Assembly: GCA_934591725.1 (NCBI GenBank)
Contig: CAKTPR010000084.1
Location: 1 to 9,687 of the forward strand
DNA: 9,687 nucleotides
DNA from: an uncultured Oscillospiraceae bacterium
Lineage (GTDB): Bacteria; Bacillota; Clostridia; Oscillospirales; Oscillospiraceae
Reading direction: 5' to 3'
Shown: positions 1-5,700 of the stretch, piece by piece
Position numbering within the stretch: position 1 is the first letter of the stretch
Layout: every line of letters starts with the position of its first letter
Program-made: the position numbers and the translations under genes
The notes under the pieces: generated by a model
Told to the model about the DNA's origin: nothing
What the model saw: only the letters and a program-made list of their open reading frames with translations
Databases searched by the model: none

Positions 1-15
1 CTTGCTTTTGGACAT
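1..15 (-). CDS. Possible start of a further gene, cut by the window edge
   Basis: On the minus strand an ATG at 15-13 is followed by four sense codons (M-S-K-S-K) before the sequence ends. It is preceded, at a 6-nt spacing, by the strong Shine-Dalgarno sequence GGGGGAG (28 to 22). It would be the third gene after the bile salt hydrolase and the lipoprotein, 95 nt beyond the lipoprotein stop. Only five codons are visible, so neither product nor reading frame can be confirmed. The call rests on the SD-ATG spacing, and the SD lies inside the 22-70 stem, which may control it. Confidence 0.3.
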
Positions 16-21
16 GAATAT

Positions 22-70
22 CTCCCCCTATGGAAACTGTGTTTTATTTCACTGTCTACCATAGGGGGAG
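22..70. repeat. 12-bp inverted repeat able to hide a ribosome binding site
   Basis: CTCCCCCTATGG (22-33) and CCATAGGGGGAG (59-70) are perfect reverse complements separated by 25 nt. In minus-strand RNA the upstream arm (70 to 59) is CU-rich and can pair completely with the downstream arm (33 to 22), which contains the GGGGGAG Shine-Dalgarno of the putative gene starting at 15. The loop is AU-rich with no obvious internal stem. I infer a translation-controlling hairpin or an intercistronic RNA-processing stem. It is a poor intrinsic terminator because the loop is large and no U-tract follows. Confidence 0.55.
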
Positions 71-110
71 CATATCAAAACCGACCGGCGATACTTTTAG
101 GCGTATAAGC

Positions 111-773
111 TCATTCCCCGTACTGTGAAAACGGCGTGTAGTCAAGCTGCTGGTACGCGGACTCGACCGGCTCTATCTCGGTCAGCGTTCCGTTTGCATA
201 GCTGTAGCAGCTGTACTCGGTGTCGAAAGCGCTGTTCGCCCCGTCGATGACGATAGTGTTGTCATCGCAGATGTAGCAGCGGGCGCGCTCCATGGAATCT
301 ATCAGCAGCACGGGGTGACCGTTCTGATAGGTGTAGAAGTCAAAAACGGCATTGGCGACAAATTCATCCCCGCCGATCGCGCCGATGAACAGCTCCATCG
401 TGCCGTCCCCGTCGAGGTCGAGGAAGGTGTATCCGACGTTATCAAGCGCATTGCCCTCGTAGCAGTACATGTTGAGCAGGCTTATCTCGCTGCCGATAAG
501 CTCCTCGCCGCCGTAGTTTTCAGTGAGCGCCTGTGCGTACACGTCGAGGATGTCCTTGTACATGACCAGCGGATCGCTCACGGGTTCTGGCGTAGGTTCT
601 GGTGTCGGCGTGGGCGTCGGTTCAGGCGTAGGCTCCGGAGTGGCTTCAGCCGTCGGTTCCGGGACACGCACCGGCTCCGGAGTCTGGGTCGGCGTCGCTG
701 CCGGGCTTCCGCAGGCAGTCAGCACGGCGAGGGAAAGCGCCGCGCACAGGATGATGGATACGGTCTTTTTCAT
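111..773 (-). CDS. Small secreted lipoprotein with Pro/Thr/Glu stalk
   Basis: This 220-aa protein starts with a lipoprotein signal: basic MKK, a hydrophobic core, and lipobox LTAC with the lipidated Cys at residue 21. It should therefore be anchored on the outer face of the membrane. Residues 29-64 are a low-complexity stalk of PTPEP/TPEP repeats. The globular part (about 67-220) contains DLDGDGTMEL at 119-128, an EF-hand-like D-x-D-x-D-G calcium-binding loop of the kind seen in many Firmicutes surface lipoproteins, and several cysteines (104, 166, 169, 189) that could form disulfides. The ATG at 773 has AAGGAG at 788-783 with a 9-nt gap. The stop codon of the upstream bile salt hydrolase lies within this ribosome binding site, so the two genes are very probably co-transcribed and translationally coupled. 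I do not recognise a specific family or ligand; an interacting or sensing role in bile-acid metabolism would be guesswork. Confidence 0.85.
   Translation of the reverse strand: MKKTVSIILCAALSLAVLTACGSPAATPTQTPEPVRVPEPTAEATPEPTPEPTPTPTPEPTPEPVSDPLVMYKDILDVYAQALTENYGGEELIGSEISLLNMYCYEGNALDNVGYTFLDLDGDGTMELFIGAIGGDEFVANAVFDFYTYQNGHPVLLIDSMERARCYICDDNTIVIDGANSAFDTEYSCYSYANGTLTEIEPVESAYQQLDYTPFSQYGE
582..689 (-). repeat. Pro/Thr/Glu stalk-coding repeat
   Basis: This segment encodes residues 29-64 of the lipoprotein as degenerate repeats of Pro-Glu-Pro-Thr and Pro-Thr. At DNA level it appears as imperfect GGTTCTGGCGTA/GGTGTCGGCGTG-like units on the plus strand. It probably spaces the folded domain from the membrane or peptidoglycan, and such tracts commonly vary in length between strains. 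Confidence 0.8.
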
Positions 774-787
774 TTTGTTTTTCTCCT

Positions 788-1759
788 TCAGTTTACCCAG
801 TTGATCTGCTGCGTCTCTATAAGCGGATAGCTTATAAGCGCGCCGCCGTCGAGGTTTTCGCGGTGCATATCAACGGCGCTTATGCAGCTGTTGTTATAGG
901 TGGTGTAATAATATATGCCCTTGTCCGCGTTGCAGCAGCTTGAATAGAGCGTGATCTCATACTTGCCGCTCTCAAGCTCGCAGCAGCCGCGCTGCTGCTC
1001 GACGGAACCGAGGATGTGGAAGAACTGGCTCACGCTCTCGCTCTCGCTGTCCCCGGAGACAGAATTGAGCTTTGTGAACGCTGCACGCACAAAGCGTGAC
1101 TGCGAGGACAGGTCGCCCGGCAGGCCGATGCCGCCCATGCCGCGGCTGTAATTTTCGAGCGGCAGCGCGGAAAAGCGGTTCACCGGCGGCTTGGCCGAGA
1201 CATTGACATAGTTGTTGAGACTGAAAAGCTGCATCGGGAACGGCGGGTTGTTCGTCAGCACGCCGACCGGGTTATCGTATATATGCAGGCCGTCCTGCGT
1301 GGATTCGAGCGTGATGCAGCCGTTTCTGTCGGCGATGAGCCAGTGCAGCTGGGCAAGCGGCATCCCGGCAGAGAACGGGATATCCGTGATGTTCAGGCGC
1401 TCAAGCAGGGTTCGCGCCTCACCGATACCGGCGCAGCTGCCGAGCAGCCACGGTATCAGCTCAAACTGCGTTATATTATCCTTCCCGTTCTGCGGTGTAT
1501 GATACTTCGCGTTGCCGACAAAGTTCAGCCCCGCGATGCAGAGCCCCTTTTCGTTCACCGCGTCATAGTAGAGCGGGTAGCCGTCCTGCACGTGCGCCAT
1601 GCCGATAATGGCGTAGCGGTTTCTGAACTCCTCCCCGCGGCGCAGGTCAAAGGAATAGCCGCGCGGCGTGACGGTGACGCTCTCGCCGTAGGGGAACTCA
1701 TAGTCAAGGTTACGTCCGAAATAAAAGTCCTTCGTCAGATATGTCGCAGCTGTGCACAT
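788..1759 (-). CDS. bsh: Bile salt hydrolase / choloylglycine hydrolase family enzyme
   Basis: This 323-aa Ntn-hydrolase belongs to the conjugated bile acid hydrolase/penicillin V acylase family. It would remove glycine or taurine from conjugated bile acids in the cytoplasm. The start is the Met directly before Cys, because Cys2 becomes the N-terminal nucleophile after Met removal. GGAGGG (1771-1766) sits 6 nt upstream, and the longer ORF start at 1798 falls in the promoter -10. Family residues are visible: Cys2, Arg16 and Asp19 (FGRNLDYE), Asn79 (AGLNF), Asn170 (GVLTNNP) and Arg222 (SRFVRA). The C-terminal GIYYYTTY and MHRENLDG blocks are also typical of Gram-positive bile salt hydrolases, and the length fits. 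The loop at 204-215 reads YSRGMGGIGLPG; an S-R-x motif in this loop is associated with taurine preference in lactobacillus enzymes, so taurine preference is a plausible inference here. GVLTNNP differs by one residue from the usual GVLTNSP. Penicillin V acylase activity cannot be excluded. Confidence 0.93.
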   Translation of the reverse strand: MCTAATYLTKDFYFGRNLDYEFPYGESVTVTPRGYSFDLRRGEEFRNRYAIIGMAHVQDGYPLYYDAVNEKGLCIAGLNFVGNAKYHTPQNGKDNITQFELIPWLLGSCAGIGEARTLLERLNITDIPFSAGMPLAQLHWLIADRNGCITLESTQDGLHIYDNPVGVLTNNPPFPMQLFSLNNYVNVSAKPPVNRFSALPLENYSRGMGGIGLPGDLSSQSRFVRAAFTKLNSVSGDSESESVSQFFHILGSVEQQRGCCELESGKYEITLYSSCCNADKGIYYYTTYNNSCISAVDMHRENLDGGALISYPLIETQQINWVN

Positions 1760-1798
1760 TGCATTCCCTCCAATTGTACCATCAGTTGACTGGGACAC

Positions 1799-1827
1799 AT
1801 TCTACCCCCCTGCACGCCGCATATCAA
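1799..1827 (-). promoter_or_regulatory. Promoter of the bile salt hydrolase-lipoprotein operon
   Basis: On the minus strand there is TTGATA (1827-1822), a 17-bp spacer and TAGAAT (1804-1799), five of six matches to consensus in each box. Transcription would begin near 1792, leaving a leader of about 33 nt before the Cys-preceding ATG at 1759. Confidence 0.7.
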
Positions 1828-1882
1828 GTGAATAAATGTTAAGAATCGCTCAACGCTCCTTCATCCGCTATGCGCCGGGGAG

Positions 1883-1911
1883 TCGACAAGCCGGTAAATC
1901 CGTGGTAAAAT
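1883..1911 (+). promoter_or_regulatory. Promoter of the GNAT gene
   Basis: TCGACA (1883-1888), a 17-bp spacer and TAAAAT (1906-1911), preceded by an extended -10 TG (1903-1904). A perfect TATAAT overlaps at 1911-1916 but lacks a properly spaced -35. Either box places the transcription start upstream of the ribosome binding site at 1928-1936. Confidence 0.6.
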
Positions 1912-1941
1912 ATAATGAATCGATGTATAAGGAGAACATAT

Positions 1942-2379
1942 ATGGAACTGGTAGTAAAGCATTTTTCAGAGCTGAGCGCCGAAGAGCTGTTCGAGATATA
2001 TAAGCTGCGCGTCTCTGTTTTTATAGTGGAGCAGGCGTGCCCCTATCAGGAGGTCGACGACGCAGATAAATCGGCGTACCATGTCTGGCTTCAGGATGAG
2101 GACGGTATCGAAGCCTACGCCCGTGTGCTCCCGGCCGGGGTGGCTTTCCCGACGGCGGCTTTCGGGCGCGTCATCGCGGTGAAGCGCCGCTGCGGTCTTG
2201 GAACGAAGATCGTCGCCGCCGCGATAGAAACGGCAAGGGACAAGCTCGGCGCGGACAGGATCACCATCGAGGCGCAGACCTACGCGCGCGGCTTGTATGA
2301 AAAGGCGGGCTTTAAGCAGACCTCCGAGGAGTTCTTGGAGGACGGGATACCGCACATCCAGATGCAGCTTGAGCTGTGA
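1942..2379 (+). CDS. GNAT-family N-acetyltransferase, ElaA type
   Basis: This 145-aa acetyltransferase would move an acetyl group from acetyl-CoA to an unidentified amine. ElaA-type hallmarks are present: LRVSVFIVEQACPYQEVDD (residues 22-40), GRVIAV (75-80), the acetyl-CoA pyrophosphate-binding R-x-x-G-x-G as RRCGLG (82-87), a Q-x-Y-ARGLYEKAGF segment (112-124), and the C-terminal EDGIPHIQM (133-141). The start is the ATG at 1942, with ATAAGGAGA at 1928-1936. An in-frame ATG at 1915 overlaps the -10 region and is rejected. The gene has its own promoter, is divergent from the bile salt hydrolase, and is followed 46 nt later by the TPR-like gene, possibly in the same transcript. The natural substrate of ElaA proteins is poorly defined, so only the fold and cofactor are claimed. 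Confidence 0.9.
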   Translation: MELVVKHFSELSAEELFEIYKLRVSVFIVEQACPYQEVDDADKSAYHVWLQDEDGIEAYARVLPAGVAFPTAAFGRVIAVKRRCGLGTKIVAAAIETARDKLGADRITIEAQTYARGLYEKAGFKQTSEEFLEDGIPHIQMQLEL

Positions 2380-2425
2380 AAAAAAGGCAAAGAGTAAAAT
2401 ACGCAGATTTTAGGAGGCCGTTTCT

Positions 2426-3100
2426 GTGAGTAAGATAGGGGACTTTGAGCAAAGGCTTATCAGCGATGGGATGACCGACCGCGACCTTGAAGAATATGCA
2501 AAGCTGCTGGTGCGGGTACGCGACAAGCGTCAGCATTGCTATACCACAGCCGTCAAGTTCCCTCTGGAGCGCATCGAGCAGGCTGTGAAGCTGATAAAAT
2601 TCGGGCTTGAAAGCTTCGAGGACGACGGGTGGTACTCAAACTATGCGTCATATCGGAGCATGGGTCAGATATATAAACAGGCCGGAAATTATCAAAAGGC
2701 TTATGAAAGCTATCTGTCCGCCATGAATACTCTGGACGAGACCCGCGGCAGCTATGAGATCCAGCTGTCGGGCTGTCTCATGTGGATGAAGCTGCACATG
2801 GATTCTTTTGAATATTCAGAAGAAGCGGAAAAATACTATTCATGCGCCGTAAAAGGCGATGAGTTTTCCAAAGCCTTTATAAATCAGGAGTTCAGACTCG
2901 CCGTAGCGGATACTGTGATATCCCTGCATCATGGGCAGACAGACAAGGCACGGCGGTCATTAGCGCGGGCGAGGGAGATTGCAAAGCCAAATTATACCGG
3001 CAAGCTGAACACTCTCCTTGTCAGGCACAGGTATAATGAAAAACTGGAGCTCAGCCCCGAAGCCGCCCGATTTATAGACGAGACACATATTCCATACTGA
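2426..3100 (+). CDS. Unknown cytoplasmic protein with TPR-like helices
   Basis: This 224-aa protein starts at GTG 2426, with GGAGG at 2413-2417 and an 8-nt gap. It has no signal peptide or membrane segment and is strongly helical by composition. Residues about 70-103 fit a tetratricopeptide repeat, with small and aromatic residues in register (G80, Y83, G87, Y89, A92, Y96, A99). Residues 130-143 and 155-185 may form further degenerate helical pairs. This suggests a protein-binding scaffold, but I do not recognise a family or partner. It lies 46 nt after the acetyltransferase on the same strand and is closed by the terminator at 3109-3135. No convincing promoter lies in the 46-nt gap: TAAAAT at 2395 has a -35-like TTGAGC only at a 20-bp spacing. 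Co-transcription with the GNAT gene is therefore the simplest reading. Confidence 0.8.
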   Translation: MSKIGDFEQRLISDGMTDRDLEEYAKLLVRVRDKRQHCYTTAVKFPLERIEQAVKLIKFGLESFEDDGWYSNYASYRSMGQIYKQAGNYQKAYESYLSAMNTLDETRGSYEIQLSGCLMWMKLHMDSFEYSEEAEKYYSCAVKGDEFSKAFINQEFRLAVADTVISLHHGQTDKARRSLARAREIAKPNYTGKLNTLLVRHRYNEKLELSPEAARFIDETHIPY

Positions 3101-3108
3101 CAACCACC

Positions 3109-3135
3109 AGCGCCTCCGTCTTGTGCGGAGGCGCT
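3109..3135 (+). terminator. Intrinsic terminator after the TPR-like gene
   Basis: AGCGCCTCCG (3109-3118) and CGGAGGCGCT (3126-3135) form a perfect 10-bp stem with a 7-nt loop, followed by GTTATTTTG. The T-rich tail is on the plus strand, so it mainly ends the GNAT-TPR transcript. It may also stop the convergent operon, whose last gene ends at 3159, less efficiently. Confidence 0.85.
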
Positions 3136-3158
3136 GTTATTTTGCCGCACCGGTCTTT

Positions 3159-4049
3159 TCACCCGCTCACCGCGATAAAGATATTGGACACGTCCCCCGC
3201 CGAAAGCGCCGCGTCCAGCCTCGGCAGCAGACTTTCGGCAAACGCGGCGACGTATCCCCTGCTCCATGCGTCGCCGGTCTCCAGCTCTCCGCACAGTCCG
3301 AAGGCAGCGAAGCGCATAAGCTGCCGCCGCTGCTCCCGTGTCTTGCTTCGCAGCAACACTAAAAGCTCTTCCTGCTCCGCATTCCCTATGCGCAGACTCC
3401 GCGCGTCCTTTCCGAGCAGCGCCAGACCGAGCGCATTTGTAAGCGGCTGCTCGCACAGGTTGAGATATGCTTCCTCAATGCCGCCGTGTACCGTCCGCAG
3501 AAGCTCCCTCACCGCGCCGCCGTCAAAGCGGCTCAGTATCAGGTTCTCCGTCAGCACCCGCTTCAGGTACTCTTCGGTGAAGTCCAGTCCCTGCAAAGCC
3601 TCATCCGCTGCGATGAGCAAGGGATAGTCGATGCACGGCGGCTTCATATGCGCGAAAAAGTACAGGTCGTAGCGCTTGAAGTAATCGCCGATACCGCGCA
3701 GCGTGTCGGCATAGTAAACGTTCCGGAGTCCCGGCGCCGTTCGGCCGGCTGCCGCCCATAGCTGCTTTGCCCGCTCAAGCCGGCCTTGAAGCAGCTCCTG
3801 TCCCTGCCGGATGAGCGGCGGAAGCTCCTCGGTCATGAGCCGCTCCCGCGGAATATGCGTCTCCTCCGATACAACGGCAAGGGTGTACTGCAGGGACGCC
3901 AGCAGCTCCTGCGCCGTCTCCACGGTGACGGAGCTGCTCTCCCCCTTTGTGTATTTCCGCGTCTGCCATGCGAGAAGCGCAATAAGACGCGCGTCAAAAG
4001 TCCGCGCCCCCTCCACGGAAGAGACCAGACTCTGCATAAGCTCATTCAA
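3159..4049 (-). CDS. DUF6179-like protein, last gene of the TetR operon
   Basis: This 296-aa, apparently soluble protein has no known function. It resembles what I remember of the clostridial DUF6179 family: a motif around residues 31-41 (RKYTKGESSSV), an alpha-helical middle, CIDYPL at 139-144 followed by GLDFTEEYLKRVLTEN, and a later LTNALGLALLGK block at 203-214. The assignment is from memory, without a search. No catalytic motif, metal site or transmembrane segment stands out. The start is TTG at 4049-4047, with GGAGG at 4061-4057 and a 7-nt gap; a nearby ATG at 4045 is out of frame. The TTG overlaps the stop of the DUF6323-like gene (TTGA), so the two are translationally coupled. Conserved pairing with DUF6323 and a TetR regulator suggests that the two proteins act together and are repressed by the TetR protein. 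Confidence 0.75.
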   Translation of the reverse strand: MNELMQSLVSSVEGARTFDARLIALLAWQTRKYTKGESSSVTVETAQELLASLQYTLAVVSEETHIPRERLMTEELPPLIRQGQELLQGRLERAKQLWAAAGRTAPGLRNVYYADTLRGIGDYFKRYDLYFFAHMKPPCIDYPLLIAADEALQGLDFTEEYLKRVLTENLILSRFDGGAVRELLRTVHGGIEEAYLNLCEQPLTNALGLALLGKDARSLRIGNAEQEELLVLLRSKTREQRRQLMRFAAFGLCGELETGDAWSRGYVAAFAESLLPRLDAALSAGDVSNIFIAVSG

Positions 4050-4495
4050 AATATATCCTCCGCAATGCGCGCCAGAGCTTCCGCCGTCAGACTGGCCAGA
4101 TACTCCGCCGAGCCCTGAACTCGCCCGTTAAAGACCTTGACCATAAGCTCTATCAGCTCATCGTCCGTGAGCCTGTCCCGCGTTTCGTTCTTGAAGTAAT
4201 AGAATATCTCCTGCAGCTCCGTGAGCACATCGGCATAGTTCTCCTGTTGGATAAACGGAGAATCGCATATGGCGCGGATAAGCTTCGGGAGTATCCCGCC
4301 GCCGAACTCTATCCTGCCCGCTGCGCGCAGCACCTCCGCCCGGCTTGCGGTAAGCTCCTCGATATCGTTCTCGCGCAGCGTCAGGCCGAACCTGCCGCTG
4401 TACGCGTTGCACTCCCGCAGCTCCTGCCGGGCTGCAAGCATCTGCTGCTGCATGGGGATGAGGTACATTTCGTCCATATTGCTCTTCCCTGTCAT
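4046..4495 (-). CDS. DUF6323-like protein, middle gene of the TetR operon
   Basis: This 149-aa, acidic, helical protein of unknown function resembles the DUF6323 family as I remember it: FGLTL followed by an acidic helix (36-48), R-x-EFGGGILPKLI (61-73), CDSPFIQQENY (77-87), LQEIFYYFKNE (94-104) and LTDDELIELM (109-118). No transmembrane segment or enzyme motif is visible. The ATG at 4495 overlaps the stop of the TetR gene by 4 nt (ATGA) but has little Shine-Dalgarno of its own, so it would depend on coupling. A second in-frame ATG at 4477 (residue 7) has AGGGAAG just upstream and is a credible alternative start. Its own stop overlaps the start of the DUF6179-like gene. The tight layout suggests stoichiometric production with its neighbour. 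Confidence 0.78.
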   Translation of the reverse strand: MTGKSNMDEMYLIPMQQQMLAARQELRECNAYSGRFGLTLRENDIEELTASRAEVLRAAGRIEFGGGILPKLIRAICDSPFIQQENYADVLTELQEIFYYFKNETRDRLTDDELIELMVKVFNGRVQGSAEYLASLTAEALARIAEDIF

Positions 4496-5136
4496 ATCCG
4501 AGTCTCGAGTATTGCATTCACTATCTGCCGAAAACCATAGTCGAGGAACTCCTCTTCGGTCACGCCGTTCTGCGCGCAGATGAACTTTCCCTTTGTCCTG
4601 GCAAGATTCAGCAGAGAATCTAGGCTCGACCAGAGCACATAGACCGTCAGCGTGGGGACGATGTCTTTCCGCACCTCGCCGCTTTCCTGCCCGCGTATAA
4701 TGAGCTCTTCGAGCATTTCGTTTATCTCCGTCCCAATGCGGAGTATATTTTTCACCGCGTCAGATTTAACTGTCTGTCCGATCTCTTCATCGCCTGCGCA
4801 GTTCAGCCTTTCAAGCGAGTGCGGATACTCCATCCGGTATCTCCTCATCGCGCCGCACACCGCGCGGTAGGCATCCACGAAACCGGCGTTATCATTCACC
4901 GCGTTTTCAATATCCGTTTTCAGTTCCTGCAGGCCCTTTTCAATGATGCGGTGGAGAATATCGTCCTTGCTCTCATAATAGGCATAGATCGTCCGCCGGC
5001 TGTATTCGGATTTCTTTGAAATGTCCTCTATCGTCGTCTGCTCATAACCCTTTTCCGAAAAGAGCTTTTCGGCAGCCGTCATTATCCGCGCCCGGTGCAG
5101 CGCGGCCACGGCCTCTTTTTTGTTCGCCTCTCCCAT
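4492..5136 (-). CDS. TetR/AcrR-family transcriptional repressor
   Basis: This 214-aa regulator has the standard TetR layout. The N-terminal DNA-binding domain spans about 14-62: AAEKLFSEKGYEQTTIEDIS, then the recognition region around SRRTIYAYYESKDDIL (46-61). It is followed by an all-helical ligand-binding and dimerisation domain (about 65-214). The start is ATG 5136, with GAGG (5146-5143) 6 nt upstream. The ORF can be extended to a TTG at 5196, but that TTG is part of the -35 TTGACA, so the extension is not translated. The stop overlaps the next gene (ATGA). Three GTATAC palindromes in the promoter and leader point to autorepression of the whole operon. The ligand is unknown. Unlike many TetR loci, the operon carries no recognisable transporter; the regulated genes are two DUF proteins. 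Confidence 0.93.
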   Translation of the reverse strand: MGEANKKEAVAALHRARIMTAAEKLFSEKGYEQTTIEDISKKSEYSRRTIYAYYESKDDILHRIIEKGLQELKTDIENAVNDNAGFVDAYRAVCGAMRRYRMEYPHSLERLNCAGDEEIGQTVKSDAVKNILRIGTEINEMLEELIIRGQESGEVRKDIVPTLTVYVLWSSLDSLLNLARTKGKFICAQNGVTEEEFLDYGFRQIVNAILETRI

Positions 5137-5177
5137 AGTATACCTCAGTTCTAAAAAGTATACTATGAGTATACTAT
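5135..5177. promoter_or_regulatory. Triple GTATAC operator array of the TetR gene
   Basis: Three copies of the 6-bp palindrome GTATAC lie at 5138-5143, 5158-5163 and 5169-5174. The two upstream copies extend to AGTATACTAT (5157-5166 and 5168-5177), an 11-bp direct repeat, about one helical turn. The third reads ATAGTATAC (5135-5143), in inverted orientation, and its centre is 20 bp away. The copies cover the -10 box, the predicted transcription start (about 5161) and the ribosome binding site/start codon. TetR-type repressors bind such AT-rich palindromes, so I infer that this is the self-operator. Confidence 0.7.
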
Positions 5178-5196
5178 ATAATTTCATCCCTGTCAA
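5168..5196 (-). promoter_or_regulatory. Promoter of the TetR-DUF6323-DUF6179 operon
   Basis: On the minus strand there is a perfect -35 TTGACA (5196-5191), a 17-bp spacer and -10 TATACT (5173-5168, five of six). This is the most consensus-like promoter in the window. Its -10 lies within a GTATAC operator, so high basal strength is probably held down by repression. Confidence 0.85.
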
Positions 5197-5199
5197 CAG

Positions 5200-5235
5200 T
5201 TCTGACCCTCCGGCTTAGCCGCCGGAGGGTCAGAA
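5200..5235. terminator. Perfect 15-bp hairpin, probable terminator or insulator after the deformylase homologue
   Basis: TTCTGACCCTCCGGC (5200-5214) pairs fully with GCCGGAGGGTCAGAA (5221-5235) around a 6-nt loop. It lies 28 nt after the stop of the deformylase homologue and 3 bp upstream of the TetR -35 box. Neither strand has a proper U-tract after the stem, so it may be a weak or factor-assisted terminator. Its position would keep read-through out of the repressed TetR operon. Confidence 0.6.
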
Positions 5236-5262
5236 TGGGTCATATATAGTCGGCCGATCTTG

Positions 5263-5673
5263 TCAGATCAGTATGCCTTCGCAGTGGTCTATCTCGTGCT
5301 GAATGATCTCCGCCGTCCAGCCGGTAAAGGTCTTGAGCCGGGTCTGGAGCTTCTCGTTCTGCCACTGTACCTTGATGCTTTTGAAGCGCTTGGCTTTCCG
5401 CGTTCCGGTGAGGGACAGGCAGCCTTCCTCCGCTTCATACGCGCCGGACTTTTTGACGATCACAGGATTGAGCATGACCATGTATTCGCCCTCGTTATCA
5501 AAGGCGATGATGCGTTTGTTGACGCCTATCATGTTCGCCGCCATTCCGACGCAGCCATCCTTATGAGCGATCAGTGTATCCAGCAGATCGCTCGCCGTGC
5601 CGAGATCCTCCGCTGCAGCGGGTTCGGCTTTCTGCGCAAGAAAGGCTTCATCCCTGCATATCTCGCAAACCAT
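5263..5673 (-). CDS. Peptide deformylase homologue with altered motif I
   Basis: This 136-aa protein is shorter than the roughly 170-aa classical deformylases. Deformylases remove the formyl group from the N-terminal Met of nascent proteins with a bound metal. Motif II is EGCLS (83-87, metal ligand Cys85) and motif III is QHEIDH (125-130, ligands His126 and His130, catalytic Glu127), so the metal centre is intact. Motif I, normally G-x-G-x-A-A-x-Q, reads CVGMAANM (41-48): the oxyanion-stabilising Gln is Met48 and the first Gly is Cys41. The protein ends just after motif III without a long C-terminal helix. The start is ATG 5673, with AAGGAG 8 nt upstream; the longer ORF start at 5700 falls at the promoter -10 and is rejected. 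It has its own promoter and no ribosomal or fmt neighbour. It may be an accessory deformylase or a divergent hydrolase rather than the housekeeping enzyme. Confidence 0.85.
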   Translation of the reverse strand: MVCEICRDEAFLAQKAEPAAAEDLGTASDLLDTLIAHKDGCVGMAANMIGVNKRIIAFDNEGEYMVMLNPVIVKKSGAYEAEEGCLSLTGTRKAKRFKSIKVQWQNEKLQTRLKTFTGWTAEIIQHEIDHCEGILI

Positions 5674-5700
5674 AGTACACTCTCCTTGGGCTTTTTTCAT

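Noticed and set aside
22..70. Inverted repeat read as transposon ends or a MITE
   Set aside because: The arms are only 25 nt apart, no target duplication or transposase is visible, and overlap with a Shine-Dalgarno gives a better explanation.
582..689. Repeats in the lipoprotein gene as a CRISPR-like or regulatory repeat array
   Set aside because: The units are short, degenerate and in frame with Pro-Glu-Pro-Thr codons; there are no spacers and no cas genes.
315..830. Plus-strand open frames across the lipoprotein gene, with Arg- or Gly/Ser-Val-rich repeats
   Set aside because: The repeats are the reverse complement or shifted reading of the Pro/Thr/Glu stalk. No ribosome binding site was found, and the minus frame has a clean lipobox signal.
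5671..5680. CATAGTACAC at the deformylase start, similar to CATAGTATAC at the TetR start, as a fourth operator
   Set aside because: It lacks the GTATAC palindrome core, and the match is largely the start codon plus a short AT-rich leader. Chance is sufficient unless binding data show otherwise.
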